A stretch of DNA of 64,000 nucleotides from Laetiporus sulphureus 93-53 (Eukaryota; Basidiomycota; Agaricomycetes; Polyporales; Laetiporaceae): positions 1,740,074-1,804,073 of the forward strand of contig NW_024468510.1 of NCBI RefSeq assembly GCF_001632365.1, written 5' to 3'. Shown piece by piece: positions 1-11,127 of this stretch (position 1 is the stretch's first letter; every line of letters begins with the position of its first letter). The notes below the pieces were generated by a model. The model saw nothing but the letters and a program-made list of their open reading frames with translations, searched no databases and was not told the DNA's origin. Position numbers and translations under genes: made by a program.

Positions 1-1
1 T

Positions 2-1765
2 GTCGCTGTTTCCCCCACGCCATCCTCTGTCCCTTCACCTCCTGTGCTCGAGCCCATTTCTGAAGTCGATAAGCTGCTCGCTTCCGTTCCTGAGACCGAC
101 GACATTCTCGCTGCGCTGTCCGCGGAGGGTGTCCTGGATATTGATCCTCTCTACCCTGGTGATCCCAAGACGCCACGTGAGGCCCTGGATTCCCCCTATG
201 CTGATCACTGGCGCGCTGCCCTCGAGGAGGAGTTAAAAAGCATCTATGACCTTGGCGTCTATGAGCTCATTCCTCGATCAAGCGTTCCCGCAGGCCGTCG
301 CATTATGAAGGGGCGTCCAGTCTTTGTACTTAAACGCAACCAGTTCTTTCAGCCTGTTCGGTTCAAAACTCGTTGGATCTGTAAAGGATATGAGGCTGTA
401 TTCATGCAGGACCCTTTTCACACCTCCTCTCCTACCATGCGCATGCAGTCCTTGCGCGTCTTGCTCCATCTTGGTGCTGCCTTGGATTGGGAAATCCAGC
501 AGATTGATGTCAAGACTGCCTTCTTGTATGGCTTGCTTTCAGAGCATGAAGTGTGCTACATGGAGCAACCGCCGGGCTTTGAGGAGCATGGCAAGGAGGA
601 TTGGGTTTGGAAGCTGCGAAAGGGTCTGTATGGTATGAAAGAAGGTGATCGTGCCTGGAATCATACTATGGACGCCCGTCTCCGTGCCATTGGCTTCACT
701 CGCCTCCCATATGAGAACAGCATCTACTACCGTCATACTTACGAGGGCATCGCGATGACTGGAATTCATGTCGACAACTTCGCTCTTATCACGAGTACGA
801 AGGCTGCTGCTGAGTCTTTCAAACGGGAGCTTCGCGAGCTATGGAATATCTCCGACCTGGACGAAGCACAATTCGGCATCGCCATCGCCATCGATCGTGA
901 CCGTGCATCTCGCACCGTGGCTCTCTCTCAGACCGCGCTCATTGACAAGATTGTCACTGACTTCCGTCTCCAAGATGCTCACCCAGTCACCACGCCAATG
1001 GACCCTGGGTCCCGCCTTTCCCGCCTCGAGCATTCTCCGACCACTGCTGAGGCCATGGCTGCCGCTGCTCGTCATCCATATCGTCAGCTTGTCGGCTGCT
1101 TGCTCTATTTGTCCATTGCCACTCGCCCCGACATTGCCTTCGCCGTCCAACAGTTGAGCCAATTTTTGGATTGCCATGGTGATGCTCATTGGGAGGCTGC
1201 AAAACGTGTAGTTCTCTACCTCAAGGGTACTCGTGATTACAAGTTATTCCTTGGAGGCGATCATATTGCGACACTCTTAGGTTACTCGGATGCTGACCAT
1301 GCCAACTGTCTCGACACACGTCGCTCTATTTCCGGTTACTGCTGGTCTCTGGGCTCTGGCGTTATCTCGTGGTGTGCTCGCAAGCAGGAAACTGTTGCGC
1401 TAACACCCACTGAGGCGGAATATATCGCGGCGGCAGAATCTTGCAAGGATGGCTTGTGGCTCCGCCTCCTCCTTGAAGGACTTCATTTTCCTCAGGATGG
1501 TGCTACCCCTCTCCACTGTGACAATTTAGGGGCCGTGCGCCTTACCGAGAATCCCGCTTTTGACGATCGTGTTAAACACATTGATCTCAAACATCATCTC
1601 ATTCGTAAACATGTCGATGCTGGCCATATCGCCGTTCATTATGTCAACACCCATGACAACCTTGCAGATGCTTTCACCGAACCCCTCCAGCGTGTTAATT
1701 TCCAGCGCATGCGGAGCAAGATGGGAGTCTGGAAGTCCTTACGCAAGGAGGAGTATTCCGGTTGA
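2..1765 (+). mobile_element. Ty1/copia retrotransposon Pol, 3' part (reverse transcriptase + RNase H)
   Basis: The frame is open from base 2, so the gene enters from outside the window; the first residues have no ATG and the CDS is partial at its 5' end. The translation carries the copia-type reverse transcriptase (RVT_2): QQIDVKTAFLYG with the first catalytic Asp, YMEQPPGFE, then GIHVDNFALI where most relatives have YVDD. It continues into the copia RNase H region (GYSDADHANCLDTRRSISGY, TEAEYIAAAESCK, CDNLGAV, KHIDLKHHLIR) and ends at a normal stop. Role: copying element RNA to cDNA in a cytoplasmic particle. The reading frame has no stop across this part. Gag, protease and integrase would lie upstream. 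I cannot place a 3' LTR. The second catalytic Asp is replaced by Asn, so activity is doubtful. Confidence 0.93.
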
Positions 1766-2570
1766 GCAAGCGTATCGCATTTTCAGTAATATATGTTCAT
1801 TTTCTTTTGATCTCTGACATCATTCCTTGTCCTGTCGCGATCTCCGCGTCACATTTTTCATGTTGAGCGAGTGCTTCGAACCATGATTACGCCGGCAAAC
1901 AGGTGATTGGTGTCGGGACAATGGAATGCATCGCCTACGATGCCGAGTTTTGATCAGTGTCTTCTCGCAAGGAATCGCACATCCGTTCTGTGCCACCGAC
2001 ACAAAGCAAGAAACCTGCGCGGAAGAGAGAACGATCCGATCAGTGATACAGAGGCATTGGGTCTGAGATCTGAGCTCTTCAGCTACACGGAAGAGACGGG
2101 CGAAGCGCACGCAGCGGCCACTAAGCATGAATTGGAACAGGTAAATACCGATCTGTTGTAATCAAATTGGAACTCCTTCTTGATTTTGACTCGAGGCTAG
2201 AGAAAGATCAACCATTCGGGCGAATGCAGAAATTGGAAATGTCTTGGATTTATGGTACCTTTCAAGTGCTTCTTCAGCACTCACCTTGTGCTTACTGTAT
2301 CTCTGTCAAAACCCGAAGCATGAACCTGCATAGGCCATCACGGAATCTATATCGGAGGCAAGATGATAGGAAGCTATTCTCAAACTGTGGGACCCAAGTC
2401 ACGCGGTCCGACGACGTTACCGCTATCTCTATCAAAGCAGCCGGCGTGCAAGGACACGAGATGGGAGGACCCTTCTCGAGCTTGCCGATTTGGGGCGCTC
2501 AAGAAGCATCCGTGAGCCTATTTATACGAGGTTCGTGCGAGGGGACGTCGGCTGCCCTGCACTTGAAAGC
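1766..2570. other. Intergenic stretch after the retrotransposon
   Basis: About 800 bp that should hold the 3' LTR of the copia element and the promoter of the hexosaminidase gene. Short open frames exist on both strands but none has a recognisable domain or good splice structure. No LTR can be delimited because its upstream partner is outside the window. Confidence 0.5.
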
Positions 2571-4801
2571 ATGTCACCCAGGCTCGGTCGAGCTGCCATT
2601 CTCTGTGCAGCATCTGTCCTCGCGGCCGTCGTTCACGTCGGCGCGCTCTGGCCGCTCCCTCGCAGCATCGAGGAAGGCACAGATGCCCTGCGTCTTGCCG
2701 ACACGTTCAGAATCTCTCTCTCGTCCAGTATAGCCGATCCTCCTCCAGACTTGCTCAAGGCGATCGCGAGGACTCAGACCTATCTCTTCACTGACGACCT
2801 GGGAAGGCTCGTCGTGGATCGCGGGGCGGGAGATGTCAGCACGTTCGAGACGGCAGCGTACCTATCGGAGCTAATACTATCGCTGGAGCCAGGGTCGACT
2901 GTGCTCTCCATTACTGCCGAGGCGCAGAAAACACTCGCAGAGCGAGATGAGAGCTACAGCATGGCGATTCCTTCCAATGGTTCCGCCGCGACAATCACTG
3001 CTAGTTTGACGTTGGGGCTCTTTCGAGGCTTGACGACTTTTGGTCAACTGTGGTATGAGTACGATGGCACCATCTATGCGTTGAACGCGCCCCTGCAAAT
3101 TGAAGACTCTCCTGCATATGCGAGTGCTATTCACATGATCCGGGGCTGATATTGCTAAATGATGCATCCCTAGCCTTACCGAGGGCTTCTCTTGGACACG
3201 GCGCGGAACTAGTGAGCAGATCTCGCCTTTCAGGAGGAAAGCAATCTCACAAAACACAGTTTCCCGGTATCCGACATCTTGCGAACCCTGGATGCGATGA
3301 GCTGGGTAAAGGTACGCGCCCGACTTTGACCACGCAAATTCCATCCTGAGTGCTCCAAGATCAACCAATTCCATTGGCACGTCGTCGATAGCCAGAGCTT
3401 CCCACTCACAGTGCCTGGGTACACAGAGCTCGCCGCGTACGGCGCCTATTCGCCACAAATGGTCTATAGCATCAGCGATATCGAGACCATAGTGTCATAT
3501 GCCGGAGCCGTATGTGCAGTCATCATGGTCCCTCATGCGGAGTCATTTTGATCTGGAGCATCGCAGAGGGGCATCGACGTGCTGGTCGAGATCGACACCC
3601 CCGGGCATACCGCTGCCATTGCAGACGCACACCCGAATTTCGTCGCGTGCAACCAGGCTCGTCCTTGGGCCGACTATGCCGCTGGTACGCCGACTTTCTC
3701 GTTCCGCCTGAGCACCTCATCGCCTAAGACGTGTTTGTGTTTGGCAGAACCGCCCTCTGGCCAGCTACGTTTCGCGAACGCCACCGTCGCCAACTGGACG
3801 GCAGGGCTCTTTGCGGAGGTCGCGAAGCTGTTCCCGTCCACTATAATCAGCACGGGCGGAGATGAGGTGAATGCGTACTGCTACGAACAGGACCCCGAGA
3901 CACAGTACGACCTCAACAGCACCGGCCGGTCATTCAACGATGCGCTGAGCGACTTTGTCGCTGGCAACCATGCTGCGCTGATTGCAGCGGGGAAGACGCC
4001 TGCCGTTTGGGAAGGTAGGTGCGGTTTGTTTTGGATGCAGCCAGGGATGTTGATAAGCGGCACGCAGAGATGGTCCTCGACTACAACCTGACTTTGTCAA
4101 ATGAGACTCTCGTCTTGTGAGTGGCTCTCTCACCGAATGCACCAACACTGAACTCTGCGATCAACTTATAGAGTATGGATCTCTTCGGACGACGTGAAAG
4201 CTGTAGCAGAGAAGGGCTTCAGAGTGATCCACGCGGCGTCCAACTATCTGTACCTCGTCAGTGTCACTCACGCTCAGGCTGAGCATGTTCGATATTCAAA
4301 CGTTCCACAGGACTGCGGTGCCGGCGAGTGGATCGGCGATGATCCAGATGGGTTCGTCCAAGTCATTGCGTTGTCGATTCGCCGCCCATACCTTCTCGCA
4401 TCTCCTTAGAAACAGCTGGTGCGACCCCTTCAAGACGTGGCAATACACATACACCTTCGACCCCCTCGCGAACCTCACCTCAGACCAATACCCACTCATC
4501 ATGGGCGGTAAGCACCTCCATCAATCTCTCACACCAGCCTCCTCATGACACGCATGCATACATAGGCCAACAGAACCTCTGGACGGAGCAATCCAGCCCG
4601 TCGAACCTGGACCCCATCGTGTGGCCGCGCGCCGCGTCCTCCGCGGAGGTCTTCTGGAGCGGGCCCGGGGGCAACTTGACATCGGCCCTACCCCGGCTGC
4701 ACGACGTGTCGTTCCGCATGCAGCAGCGTGGGGTGAATTCGATCCCGCTGCAGCCGTATTGGTGTGCGATCAGACCGTTTGAATGTGATCTGACGTGGTG
4801 A
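2571..4801 (+). CDS. Secreted beta-N-acetylhexosaminidase (GH20)
   Basis: Removes terminal GlcNAc from chitin oligomers and glycans outside the cell. Eleven exons: 2571-3119, 3174-3211, 3260-3311, 3360-3509, 3567-3684, 3748-4014, 4068-4116, 4172-4256, 4311-4351, 4410-4507, 4566-4801, giving 560 aa in one frame, the normal length for the family. The N-terminus (MSPRLGRAAILCAASVLAAV) is a signal peptide. GH20 landmarks in order: the PAYPYRG and LLLDTARNYFPV blocks, INQFHWHVVDSQSFPL, DVLVEIDTPGHT, and the catalytic Asp-Glu pair in ISTGGDEVNAYC, then W-rich C-terminal blocks. Several N-glycosylation sequons are visible. The first intron (3120-3173) must start with GC, not GT, to give PAYPYRG. Convergent with the methyltransferase gene downstream. 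Confidence 0.95.
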
Positions 4802-5168
4802 TTCGCTGTTGGGTGTTATGTACTGTATATGGGCTGTCGGCCAAGGATTTGCGGATCAAAGACCCAATGAACTGAAAGACGGATCGGGAGCGGGAAGCTA
4901 GCCACGAATTCGCTATCATATATCGTCGGACGTGCATGGACAAATCAGTATATGTAATCCTCGCGAGACGTTCCCGCTCAATACCAGCCACTAATTCTCC
5001 CGAGGAAAACGTGGCTAGTCAATCTCGGCATCGATTATGACCAGATACGTACGCACCAGAATCATCACCACATCCTGACAGCGCTCGATCTCACAGATCT
5101 CATGCGCCAATTTGTGACGGCTCATATGAGCTAAGACGAAAAGGCTGCGGACAGGACCCGGCGCACTG
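4802..5168. other. Convergent intergenic gap
   Basis: 3' flanks of the hexosaminidase (+) and the methyltransferase (-). I see no further gene here. Confidence 0.6.
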
Positions 5169-6425
<1,257 letters not shown>

Positions 6426-6825
6426 TAGGCGTGCTCAATTCTTAGTTCGAGGGGCGAGTTCTGGCGAGTTCAGTCGATCTCAGGCGCCAAGAAGTTGGCG
6501 ATGCCGGGTCTCATCAAACGCATTCACCTATCAATGGCTCACATGTATACAACCAGTTACTGAAATGAAATGGCCAGACCATGAATTTTTGACATACAAT
6601 TAGGTGTGCTTGTACTGTTATGTGTGGGTATAGTATGGAATGATCAAGTGAGACACTTAGAATGGGGCAAGATACTTTCGATCACATCATACATATCCTA
6701 TAGAGAAGGAAAGGGAAGCCCTGGGTAGCATGCACTATGGAAACTGTTGAATGGGATCATGTATAGATGGCAATTTACTATCAAGAAAATGTAGTGATTC
6801 TCCGAAGATAATTTTGCCACTCTGG

Positions 6826-7469
6826 CACCGCAGACATGAAGCGATTTGCACACGTGGCAAATGCTTAGCAAATGTCGACAGGTTTTTTGCCTTTGTGATC
6901 TCAATTTGCTATGGTTCCTTCCCACATTCCGTATTAAGTATTTGTATATAATATGTTGGAGGCAGAAATTTAAATCATATATTTTAAGAAATGACACCAT
7001 TTTCAAACTCACCAAATACATTTAGAATTTGAGTGCTGTTGAATGTAATCATACATTTTTGAATTCCAAACCATCACATGTATAAAATACCCAGTAGCAG
7101 ATGAAGGTGTAATTACAAAAGACTTTCATTCTAGTAATCTTGGTTAGAATGACTTCAGTAGGGAAGTAGAATGTAGGCATAATTACACCGTTGTCTGCTA
7201 CTGGGTATTTTATATATGTGATGGTTTGGAATTCAAAAATGTATGATTACATTCAACAGCACTCAAATTCTAAATGTATTTGGTGAGTTTGAAAATGGTG
7301 TCATTTCTTAAAATATATGATTTAAATTTCTGCCTCCAACATATTATATGCAAATACTTAATACGGAATGTGGGAAGGAACCATAGCAAATTGAGATCAC
7401 AAAGGCAAAAAACCTGTCGACATTTGCTAAGCATTTGCCACGTGTGCAAATCGCTTCATGTCTGCGGTG
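6826..7469. mobile_element. Foldback / MITE-like element with 290-bp inverted arms
   Basis: Left arm 6826-7115 and right arm 7180-7469 are inverted copies of each other, each 290 bp, with a 64-bp spacer; by eye about five mismatches separate the arms. The segment is much richer in A and T than its neighbours. The outer ends read CACCG ... CGGTG, and the trinucleotide TGG lies immediately outside both ends (6823-6825 and 7470-7472). CAC-type ends with a 3-bp target duplication are hallmarks of CACTA/EnSpm transposons, so a non-autonomous derivative is a reasonable guess. No transposase is encoded. A transcript would form a long near-perfect hairpin. Confidence 0.8.
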
Positions 7470-7472
7470 TGG

Positions 7473-8552
7473 ATCCCTGTCTAAGGCCCCCAAGCTTACA
7501 CGTTATCACCACTCTCTCGGCGCTGTGATCGATGGCGATCGGCCGCCTCCAAGGTGCAGAGATCTGGACTGATATGACGCGCAGAATCCTCCGAGAGGAC
7601 GGAAAGTAGCCAACGCGTGTGTACGAACCAGATGCACAAAGTTCGAACGTGGGCTCTGAGCAGATGATGGAAGAAACAGGAAAGGCGAACGTGTGGCCGC
7701 GTGTCGGTCGATTTGCCTCGAGGTCGATCGTTGATGCATGCATTGATGGCGGACGCTGCTAAATCAGGAAGAGCTGTCGCTTGGATTGGGTAATCGATGC
7801 AGCAACGCGTGGTATCACTTCCGCTGGATCGCTTCGACCAGCCATTCAGTGGGTCTTATCATTGGCATCAGGCTCGACAAAAGGCGTGCATTGCCTGCCG
7901 TTTCAAATTTTTAGGGCTCGGATACCATGAGTGTGAATGTAATAGAAGATTTCAGAGCACAGGCAGGGGACGAGGTTCGTACTCGATGTATGGCCCGAGC
8001 GTCTGAATGCAAGCATGGGTTCAAGGTGGACTTTGCATTCAAAGGCGCCATGTAGAATGAGTCAGCATGCGATGACGACAGAATAAACGTTAAAACCATT
8101 CGTCCGGAAGAATTGGTGAACCCAAAATACCGCGCGCTGCAGCGAGCAGTAAGATAGGCTCCTGCGGTAGCGCATGCGTCCGGAAGAGGGGATTAGAGCG
8201 CCGCGCGCTGAATTGAATTGCGCGTAGTCACGTACCCAGCCGACATCCGGTGGTATATAAGACGTCTTCCCCCCGTTTGAATACGCGCTGCTCCTCCTCC
8301 TGTCTCTTATCGCCCGATTGTGATCTCGCAACGTAAGCGATTCACTTGCCGGTGATCGACAGGATCTCGGCCGAGCCCAGCCGCCCGTACCTCCTCACAT
8401 CATTCATTCGCGCCCGCCCATCGCTCTCCTCTCTCGACGTTGACGTGGTCTCTTCCCAGTCTAATCCTGTACCACTAGATTCCCCCAGGCGCTGTGCTAG
8501 CCCTTTGTTTCTCTCTTTCCACCTCCTACTGTATCTGTATCGTCCTACAGCC
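7473..8552. other. Intergenic region upstream of the CBM48 gene
   Basis: About 1.1 kb without a supportable gene; it should contain the promoter and long 5' leader of the CBM48 gene. Short frames on both strands lack domains. Confidence 0.5.
8254..8260 (+). promoter_or_regulatory. TATA-box candidate of the CBM48 gene
   Basis: TATATAA lies about 290 bp before the start codon at 8553, followed directly by GACGTC, a CRE/bZIP-type palindrome. The distance implies a leader of roughly 260 nt. Confidence 0.4.
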
Positions 8553-10143
8553 ATGACTACCTCAGATCTGCACGCTGCCGTCTTTTCATGGTACGCCCCT
8601 CCCAGCTCACCGCATCTCGAAGCTGTACTCACCCACCCACCGCAGGCCCCATACCGATGCCCAGTCGGTCGTCCTGACGGGCTCCTTTGATGCGGTACGT
8701 GCGACATCGCCCTATCGCACTCCAGCCTGACTAACGCCGCCGCAGTGGACCGCCTCCTGCCACCTCACCAAAACAACCACAGGCTTCAGCGGCACCGCCC
8801 ATGTGCCCTGGGGCGAGAAAACGATCTACAAGTTCATCGTCGACGGCACTTGGACTATAGCCAACGACCAGCCCACCGAGACTGACGCCAGCGGCAACGT
8901 CAACAACGTCTACGTCGCTCCCCCGCACCCCAGCGTGGCAAAGACCATCAACGGCACTGCCGCTACAGTTACTGATCCAATTGTGACCTCCACGACTGCA
9001 CCGATAAAGGCCGCGACTGAGGGCGCTGCCCCCATTCACGCGGGAACGTTGGGGACCCTAGGCGCGGCTGCAGTCGCGATGTGGACGACTGAGCAGGCGC
9101 CGCAATCTCCCGTGCCTGTCCCCGAGCCAACTTTGGTACAGCCAACCCCCCTTCCAGCAAGCGAGGCGCCCACGTCTGCCCCTGTCCAGGAGCCGACATC
9201 CGCACCGCAGTCGAACCTTGCCGCCCCCGAGTTGCTCCTCTCGCCCGCCGAGACTTCCAACCCACATCTCGCTCCCGAAGTACCCGTACACGTTCTTCCG
9301 CTTGAGCCTCCCACGGTCAGCACCACCATCGCCAAGGGCGAACCGCAAGAGTTCGCAGAGACTAATGAGGCTGCTGAGGCTATCGAGCCCTCGGGGGAGT
9401 ACAGCAATGACATTGAGCCGCCATCGACGCACTCGCCGAGCGGCCACGCCGGCGTGGATGGCACCGCGGAGGAGGAGCGTTCCCGCACGCCCGAGGAGGG
9501 CGCAGACGTGCGTGCGGCGATGATGAACGGCGCCACCGCGCCGACGCTCGCAGCACTGGACGCCCAGCCATCCGGAGACGCAGCGCACACGGAACATGAC
9601 GCGGCGGTGATCGCGCCGACGGGCGAGGGCGAGGCGGGGGATGCCAGCACGCGCACGCTGTATGCGCCCACATCGGGCGCGGCGACCAGCACGGCTCCGA
9701 GTGCGATGCTGAGCGGGGCGGGCACGGAGACGCCCACGCCTGGGACGCCCGTGCCTGCGCCCCCCGCTACGACGAACGGCAATGCGACGCCCGCGACGCC
9801 CTCGAAGGAGAAGGCGAAGGGAGTCACATCGCCGCGTATGCGCTTCCCGTCTCTGTCCGCGTCGGCGCGCTCGATCTCGCGGCGGAGCGTCGCGAGCGAC
9901 ACCACGCAGACTTCGGCTACTAATACGACTGCGAACACGTCGGAGTTTGGCGCGGGCGCGGGCGCGGAGGCGGGGCCCGCGACCGCGAAGGATAGTATTC
10001 CGGAGAATGCGGCGGAGGGCGCGGCGCCGGAGAAGCCCGAGTCGCCTGCGGTGCGCGCGGTCAATGAGGGCTCGGGCGCACAGAGGAAGAAGCGGATGAG
10101 CTTCTTTGGGCGGATCAAGGAGATCTTTGAGGGTCGCCAGTGA
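8553..10143 (+). CDS. CBM48 (AMPK-type glycogen-binding) protein, Crp1/Mdg1-like
   Basis: Three exons (8553-8590, 8646-8694, 8746-10143) give 494 aa. Residues about 8-80 form an AMPK1-type carbohydrate-binding module: SVVLTGSFDAWTA, then FSGTAHVPWGEKTIYKFIVD, GTWTIANDQPTETD and NNVYV. This is the module of AMPK beta subunits and of yeast Crp1/Mdg1. The remaining 400 residues are low-complexity Ala/Pro/Thr/Glu-rich and probably disordered, ending in a basic, conserved-looking tail RKKRMSFFGRIKEIFEG. The two small 5' introns both fall inside the module and splice in frame. Likely a scaffold or sugar-binding regulator rather than an enzyme. Long open frames on the opposite strand are mirror images of this GC-rich repeat composition. 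Confidence 0.85.
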
Positions 10144-11127
10144 GTGGAGCGGGACCAGGGATGATGCGCCTATGATCTGATTATGACAGTGATGACTGCG
10201 ATTGATGTTGAATGTCGGAAGGGTATGGGGAGGTGGGGGGACCGACGGTATGATTCTCATGCTTATGCCAGCCTTATGTCTTACGCTCGAACTATGGGTT
10301 TCTTCCTCTCTCTCTCTCTCTTCCTCTCCATATCTCCCGATGCCTCTGTTGGCGTGTGGTTTTCTTTTTTTTTGTCCGTGCCTGTGACTTATTCCGTGTC
10401 CTCGTTGCTGTCTCCGCGATGTTACCCCCTAATTGATTCCACCGCGCGCCTCCTCTAGAGTTTTCGGTCGTTCACGCTGTACTGTAGGCTTGTATTACAC
10501 TAGTGCTTATAGATATTGCGGTCGGACGTGCTCGGGCAAGGGACACAGCTCTCATCCAGTGGCTCCACAATGCCATTGCAACATTGATGCAATTCACGTC
10601 TTTCCCGTCTGACCACATACCGCGTTCAAAAATCATGCAATGTACGTGCGAGTATTACGGCCGAGGCTGCCTGTTCAGATTTTCGACATTGCGTGTGGCT
10701 GCCAGAACGAGAATTATACAGAAGGTCCATTGGAGCTGAGAATAATGGCGGAGCTGTGTCGGAGAACATCCATTTCGAGTGGTGCCGGATTTTGGGACTG
10801 TCAAAATGAGGACGTTCACTTTTAGGACACGACACTCCGAAAACATTGCACTAAGGGTAAGGTCAGGGTAATGGCCCTGACAGTAAAGATTACTTCAAAG
10901 CAAGTACTACGTTACATTTCAGCAAGAACGCGCAGACATATCATGCATGGCCGCGATCGAAGCAGGCAGGCAGGCAGGCAGGACATCATACCAGAGCAAT
11001 TCCTTGAAGCAAGACACCGACAGCACAAGCAAAAAAAACAGCGCAAAACGCCCACTCTGCACGATCCGTCCGTCCGCCCTCCCACATTCCCGCTTGCTCG
11101 TATACACACGAGGAGAAGGCTCATCGC
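10144..11127. other. Convergent intergenic region with microsatellites
   Basis: 3' flanks of the CBM48 gene (+) and the RGG protein gene (-). Holds a CT dinucleotide run at 10302-10320, a T-rich run near 10362-10375, and a CAGG tetranucleotide repeat (five units) at 10963-10982. No gene seen. Confidence 0.6.

Noticed and set aside
44..46. Start codon of the retrotransposon frame
   Set aside because: The codon is GTG and the frame is open to the window edge, so it is an internal position of a longer polyprotein.
6698..7528. Two near-identical 84-107 codon open frames in opposite orientation
   Set aside because: They are the two arms of the foldback element; identity reflects the inverted repeat, not a gene pair.
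9036..10260. Open frames of 360 and 400 codons on the minus strand
   Set aside because: They are mirror frames of the Ala/Pro/Glu-rich tail of the CBM48 gene; compositions are implausible and no domain is present.
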